From JAUILA01 sp964563925 (GTDB taxonomy: Bacteria > Bacteroidota > Bacteroidia > Cytophagales > Cyclobacteriaceae): a DNA stretch of 8,997 bases. The notes under the pieces were generated by a model, which worked only from the letters and a program-made list of their open reading frames with translations, made no database searches and had not been told where the DNA came from. Positions 6,317 to 8,997 of the stretch are shown here, one piece after another (the stretch's first letter is position 1; every line of letters starts with the position of its first letter). A program made the translations under genes and the position numbers. The stretch lies in NCBI GenBank assembly GCA_964563925.1, contig CAZLZD010000095.1:1-8997 (forward strand), written 5' to 3'.

Positions 6317-6912
6317 GATCCGGCCTGGTTTGAAGAAGTTCGGATCATTTCGGCAATGACCGGACGAGCTTCCTGGATCCGGTCATAGTCAAGTTTTAAA
6401 CCGAACGGCCCGAGGTCCCTGGACAATTGATCATATACTGGTTTCACATCATCAAAGGGTACCTCGATGGATTCCAGCGCAGTGGCCCCATAATTATTGC
6501 GCAATGAAACGTCAGCACCGGCCTTGAGCAACATCTGCACGATCTCCTGGCGTCCAAGAAAGGCGGCAGTATGCAAAGGGGTGGATCCATCCGCGCTTCG
6601 CACGTTAAGATCTGCACCTCCTTCAATAAGTAGTCTTGCTGCCTCTTTCTTATCGAAAGTAGCCGCAACAGCCAGTGGCGACGAGCCCCATTCATCCTTT
6701 TTGTTAAGATCAGAATTAATCGCAACGTGTCTCGATATCTCCTGTGAGTTGTTCATAAACACCGCTTCGTGAATGGACATTTTCGGCTTTTCCACGTTGG
6801 TTTTTTCGACCGCCTCGCCCTTTCCCTGGTTACAGGAAACGAGCGCAGTCAGTACCGCCATAAGAATGAAGGTGAAAACCAGACCTTGTTTTTTGAGCTT
6901 ACTCTTTTGCAT
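6313..6912 (-). CDS. Ankyrin-repeat lipoprotein
   Basis: The 199-residue product starts KLKKQG, then a hydrophobic core (11-23), then the lipobox LVSC with Cys27 as the lipidated residue, so it is exported and anchored. After an Asn/Lys/Glu-rich linker come ankyrin repeats: a degenerate one (44-73), then two clear ones with SPLAVAA...ARLLIEGGADLNVRS (78-106) and TPLHTAAFLGRQEIVQMLLKAGADV split over 111-135, and a partial one starting YGATALESIE (141). The C-terminal 50 residues (GPFGLKLDYDRIQEARPVIAEM, in part) are a non-repeat helical tail. Ankyrin repeats bind other proteins, so a scaffold or regulatory partner for the co-transcribed acyltransferase is plausible but unproven. The start chosen is the ATG of MQKSK. 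The in-frame ATG 25 codons upstream adds residues that spoil the signal peptide. Its stop overlaps the acyltransferase start (ATGA). Confidence 0.9.
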   Translation of the reverse strand: MQKSKLKKQGLVFTFILMAVLTALVSCNQGKGEAVEKTNVEKPKMSIHEAVFMNNSQEISRHVAINSDLNKKDEWGSSPLAVAATFDKKEAARLLIEGGADLNVRSADGSTPLHTAAFLGRQEIVQMLLKAGADVSLRNNYGATALESIEVPFDDVKPVYDQLSRDLGPFGLKLDYDRIQEARPVIAEMIRTSSNQAGS

Positions 6913-7084
6913 GATTTTTTGTGATTGATTATTGATACTCCAAATATGAGCATATGCCATATACTGCATGTAAAAGGCTGGCTTCACAAATTATAAACCA
7001 TGAAGAATCTCTGTAACCTATGCTTCAGCTATATAAACTATGCGGCAAAGAGNNNNNNNNNNATTAACGATCATTGTATGGCCC
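6913..7084. promoter_or_regulatory. Divergent intergenic region with assembly gap
   Basis: This 172-bp space separates the ankyrin lipoprotein start from the AraC-type regulator start and should hold both promoters. It is AT-rich, with CATATG and CATGT-like short palindromic words around 6949-6971 and a TATAATTTG string on the minus strand (6986-6994), none convincing as a promoter. The 10 Ns prevent a reliable reading of the regulator's promoter. Confidence 0.4.
7053..7062. other. Assembly gap (10 N)
   Basis: Ten consecutive undetermined bases lie 22 bases before the ATG of the AraC-type regulator. A run of exactly ten may be a placeholder of arbitrary length, so the true distance, and even the adjacency of the two sides, is less certain than elsewhere. 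Confidence 0.95.
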
Positions 7085-8997
7085 ATGAACACCTTTCTAA
7101 ATCCTGAAAATGACCTTTTGCGTCGTGTGATTGCAGCTACAGAGGCACATCTGGACGAGGAGGATTTTGGTGTAAGCGAATTAGCCAGGGAGTTGTCAAT
7201 GAGCCGATCCAGCTTGCTGCGAAAGATAAAGAAGCTATCCGGAGTCTCCATCAGCGTGTATATCCGTAAGATCAGGCTGCACCATGCCCGGCTGATGCTC
7301 AACGATGAGTCGGTAACCGCATCCGAAGTGGCGTACCGGGTCGGGTTTAACAGCTCCTCCTATTTTACCAGGTGCTTTCGTGAAGAGTTTGGGTATACCC
7401 CGGGGGAGCAAAAAAACATTCTTACCAAGACGACGGGTGAACTAAGCGGAGAGGTAAGTCCGCCATTGACATTCTCCAACCAAGATAAAAAGAGGTGGCT
7501 CTGGCCAGCGGTGTTACTTTTGACGATTACAGTGACCATATTTGTTATTATTTACATCAATAATTCATCATCGGAGAATATACCGCCAACCGATAAATCC
7601 ATTGCAGTACTGCCATTCAAAAATGACAGCAATGATTCCACCAATATCTACATTATCAATGGGTTGATGGATGCCATTCTCTCCAACCTGCAGAAAGTGG
7701 AAGATATGGAGGTCACAAGCCGGACCACTGTGGAAAAATACCGATATAGCTCCCCGTCGATTCCCGAGCTTGCCCGCGAACTGGGGGTCAGTTACTTTGT
7801 AGAAGGCAGCGGACAAAAAATAGGGAATCGCATAGTACTTTCGGTCCAACTGATTGAGGCCTCAACAGACCGGCCTGTCTGGTCGGAGCGCTATGACCGT
7901 AATGCAAGTGATATCTTTCAGTTACAGGCAGACGTGGCACAAAATATTGCCAGGCAAATTCAGGCCGTCATCACTCCGGATGAACAAAGAAGAATTGAAA
8001 AAATTCCGACCGACAATTTGGTGGCGTACGATTATTATTTACAGGGCATTGACGCCAGTCGTAAAGAGACAGCCACAGGGTTATCTGAGGCAATTAGTTT
8101 CTTTCAGGATGCGATTAAAGAAGATCCTGACTTCGCCCAGGCCTACGCTTACCTGGCGATTTGCTTTTATTACGCGGATATTTATCAGGCTCATAAACAA
8201 TACAGTACTGAGATCAATCTGAATGCCGACAAAGCCCTGCTTCTTGACGATGACCTGGCTGAGAGCCAGTTTGCAAAAGGTCTCGCTTACATGCACGGAG
8301 CACTTTATGCAGAAGCAGTACCATATTTTGAAAAAGCACTCGAATACAGTCCGAATTCCGGGCAGATTCATAATTTTCTCTCCGATATCTACACCTCCTA
8401 TATTCCGGATACGGATAAGTACCTGAAACATGCCTTGCGCGGGATCAGGGCTGCTGTAGCCGGTCAGGACTCCATAACCGCAAGTTATTCCTATCTGCAT
8501 CTGAGCAACGCGCTTGTTCAGAGCGGTTTTGTCCTTGAGGCTGAAGAATATATTAAAAAATCTCTGGCCTTAAACCCTGAAAATCTCTACTCAGCCTATC
8601 TGTACGCATACATGCGATTCGCCGGGCATTCCGATCTGGAAAAAACCAAGAATGAACTGATCGAAATATGGCAAAAGGATACAATGCGACTTGATATTCT
8701 CCAGGAAATCGGCAAACTATGTTTTACCCGCCGACAGTACGAGGAATCCTGGGCGTATTATGAACGCTATATGCGATACAAGAAAAAGTATGCGCTAAAC
8801 ATCTATCCCGGAGAAGACCTTAAGATCGCGTTCGTTCTTGAAAAACTTGGTGAGCAGGAACGGGCAGACTCTTTGTATGGAACGTACAGGAATTTCATGG
8901 AGCAGGACAAATCAATATACACAGACCTCATTAAGGCTGCTCATTACGCGGTTCACGGTGATGTTCAAAAAGGAATGGAGCACCTGAAAGCTTTTTC
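7085..8997 (+). CDS. Membrane-bound AraC-type regulator with FlgO/TolB-like and TPR domains (open at right edge)
   Basis: The frame is open from the ATG at 7085 to the window end: 637 residues, C-terminus missing. Residues 12-111 form an AraC/XylS DNA-binding domain, with a first helix-turn-helix at VSELARELSMSRSSLLRKIK (30-49) and the signature ASEVAYRVGFNSSSYFTRCF (79-98) plus FGYTPGE (102-108). A polar linker leads to one membrane span (137-157). Beyond it, KSIAVLPFKN (171-180) through RPVWSERYDR (263-272) matches the FlgO/TolB-like domain often found in such sensors. From about 313 a series of TPR-like helix pairs follows, e.g. AISFFQDAIKEDPDFAQAYA (336-355) and AVPYFEKALEYSPNSGQIH (411-429). 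DNA binding is cytoplasmic and the TPR sensor presumably periplasmic. The start is the first ATG giving the family-like N-terminus; an upstream ATG at 7078 is out of frame. The frame stays open back to the gap, so a longer N-terminus cannot be excluded. It is divergent from the ankyrin/acyltransferase pair. Confidence 0.9.
   Translation, partial: MNTFLNPENDLLRRVIAATEAHLDEEDFGVSELARELSMSRSSLLRKIKKLSGVSISVYIRKIRLHHARLMLNDESVTASEVAYRVGFNSSSYFTRCFREEFGYTPGEQKNILTKTTGELSGEVSPPLTFSNQDKKRWLWPAVLLLTITVTIFVIIYINNSSSENIPPTDKSIAVLPFKNDSNDSTNIYIINGLMDAILSNLQKVEDMEVTSRTTVEKYRYSSPSIPELARELGVSYFVEGSGQKIGNRIVLSVQLIEASTDRPVWSERYDRNASDIFQLQADVAQNIARQIQAVITPDEQRRIEKIPTDNLVAYDYYLQGIDASRKETATGLSEAISFFQDAIKEDPDFAQAYAYLAICFYYADIYQAHKQYSTEINLNADKALLLDDDLAESQFAKGLAYMHGALYAEAVPYFEKALEYSPNSGQIHNFLSDIYTSYIPDTDKYLKHALRGIRAAVAGQDSITASYSYLHLSNALVQSGFVLEAEEYIKKSLALNPENLYSAYLYAYMRFAGHSDLEKTKNELIEIWQKDTMRLDILQEIGKLCFTRRQYEESWAYYERYMRYKKKYALNIYPGEDLKIAFVLEKLGEQERADSLYGTYRNFMEQDKSIYTDLIKAAHYAVHGDVQKGMEHLKAF

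Noticed and set aside
7018..7302. Minus-strand 94-residue frame crossing the Ns
   Set aside because: It reads through undetermined bases and is antisense to the AraC domain.
8081..8500. Minus-strand 139-residue frame and plus-strand frames (7854-8426) within the TPR gene
   Set aside because: They are shadows in other frames of the long AraC/TPR coding region.

Overview
The window looks like a draft-genome or metagenome contig from a member of the Bacteroidota. This is inferred from protein character: an AraC-type DNA-binding domain joined through one membrane span to a TPR sensor, a secreted protein whose signal peptide ends just before Gln, a WYL regulator facing a DinB-like gene, an S41 peptidase of the type without the CtpA lysine motif, and no clear Shine-Dalgarno sequences. 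Base composition is moderate. A run of 10 Ns at 7053-7062 marks an assembly gap. No rRNA, tRNA, CRISPR array, transposase or phage gene was seen.

Left half (1-4529), all on the minus strand. In transcription order from the right: a YafY-like HTH/WYL regulator (3576-4529), a cyclopropane-synthase-like SAM methyltransferase (2567-3472), a membrane-anchored S41 peptidase (946-2484), a 137-residue reading frame that is probably the displaced C-terminus of that peptidase (558-971), and the 5' part of a secreted protein of unknown function that runs off the left edge (1-390). Gaps of 82-167 bases separate the main genes, so this is a same-strand cluster rather than a tightly packed operon.

Centre (4530-5191). 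The WYL regulator is transcribed away from a DinB/YfiT-like protein (4628-5116). Their 98-bp intergenic region holds a perfect 6-4-6 inverted repeat, TGACAAACTGTTGTCA, which is a good candidate operator. An 8-base copy of its half-site lies about 50 bp upstream of the methyltransferase start. A shared hairpin at 5147-5186 probably ends both the DinB gene and the acyltransferase gene coming the other way.

Right half (5192-8997). An ankyrin-repeat lipoprotein (6313-6912) and an integral-membrane acyltransferase-3 protein (5192-6316) overlap by ATGA and are almost certainly co-transcribed on the minus strand. Facing away from them is a large gene, open at the right edge, for an AraC-HTH / transmembrane / FlgO-TolB-like / TPR protein, a membrane-bound one-component regulator. 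The assembly gap lies in the shared promoter region. The regulator could control the lipoprotein-acyltransferase pair, but only position supports that. Nothing in the window is unmistakably a new system. The most notable points are the frame break in the peptidase gene, the WYL/DinB operator, and the divergent regulator/ankyrin/acyltransferase locus.
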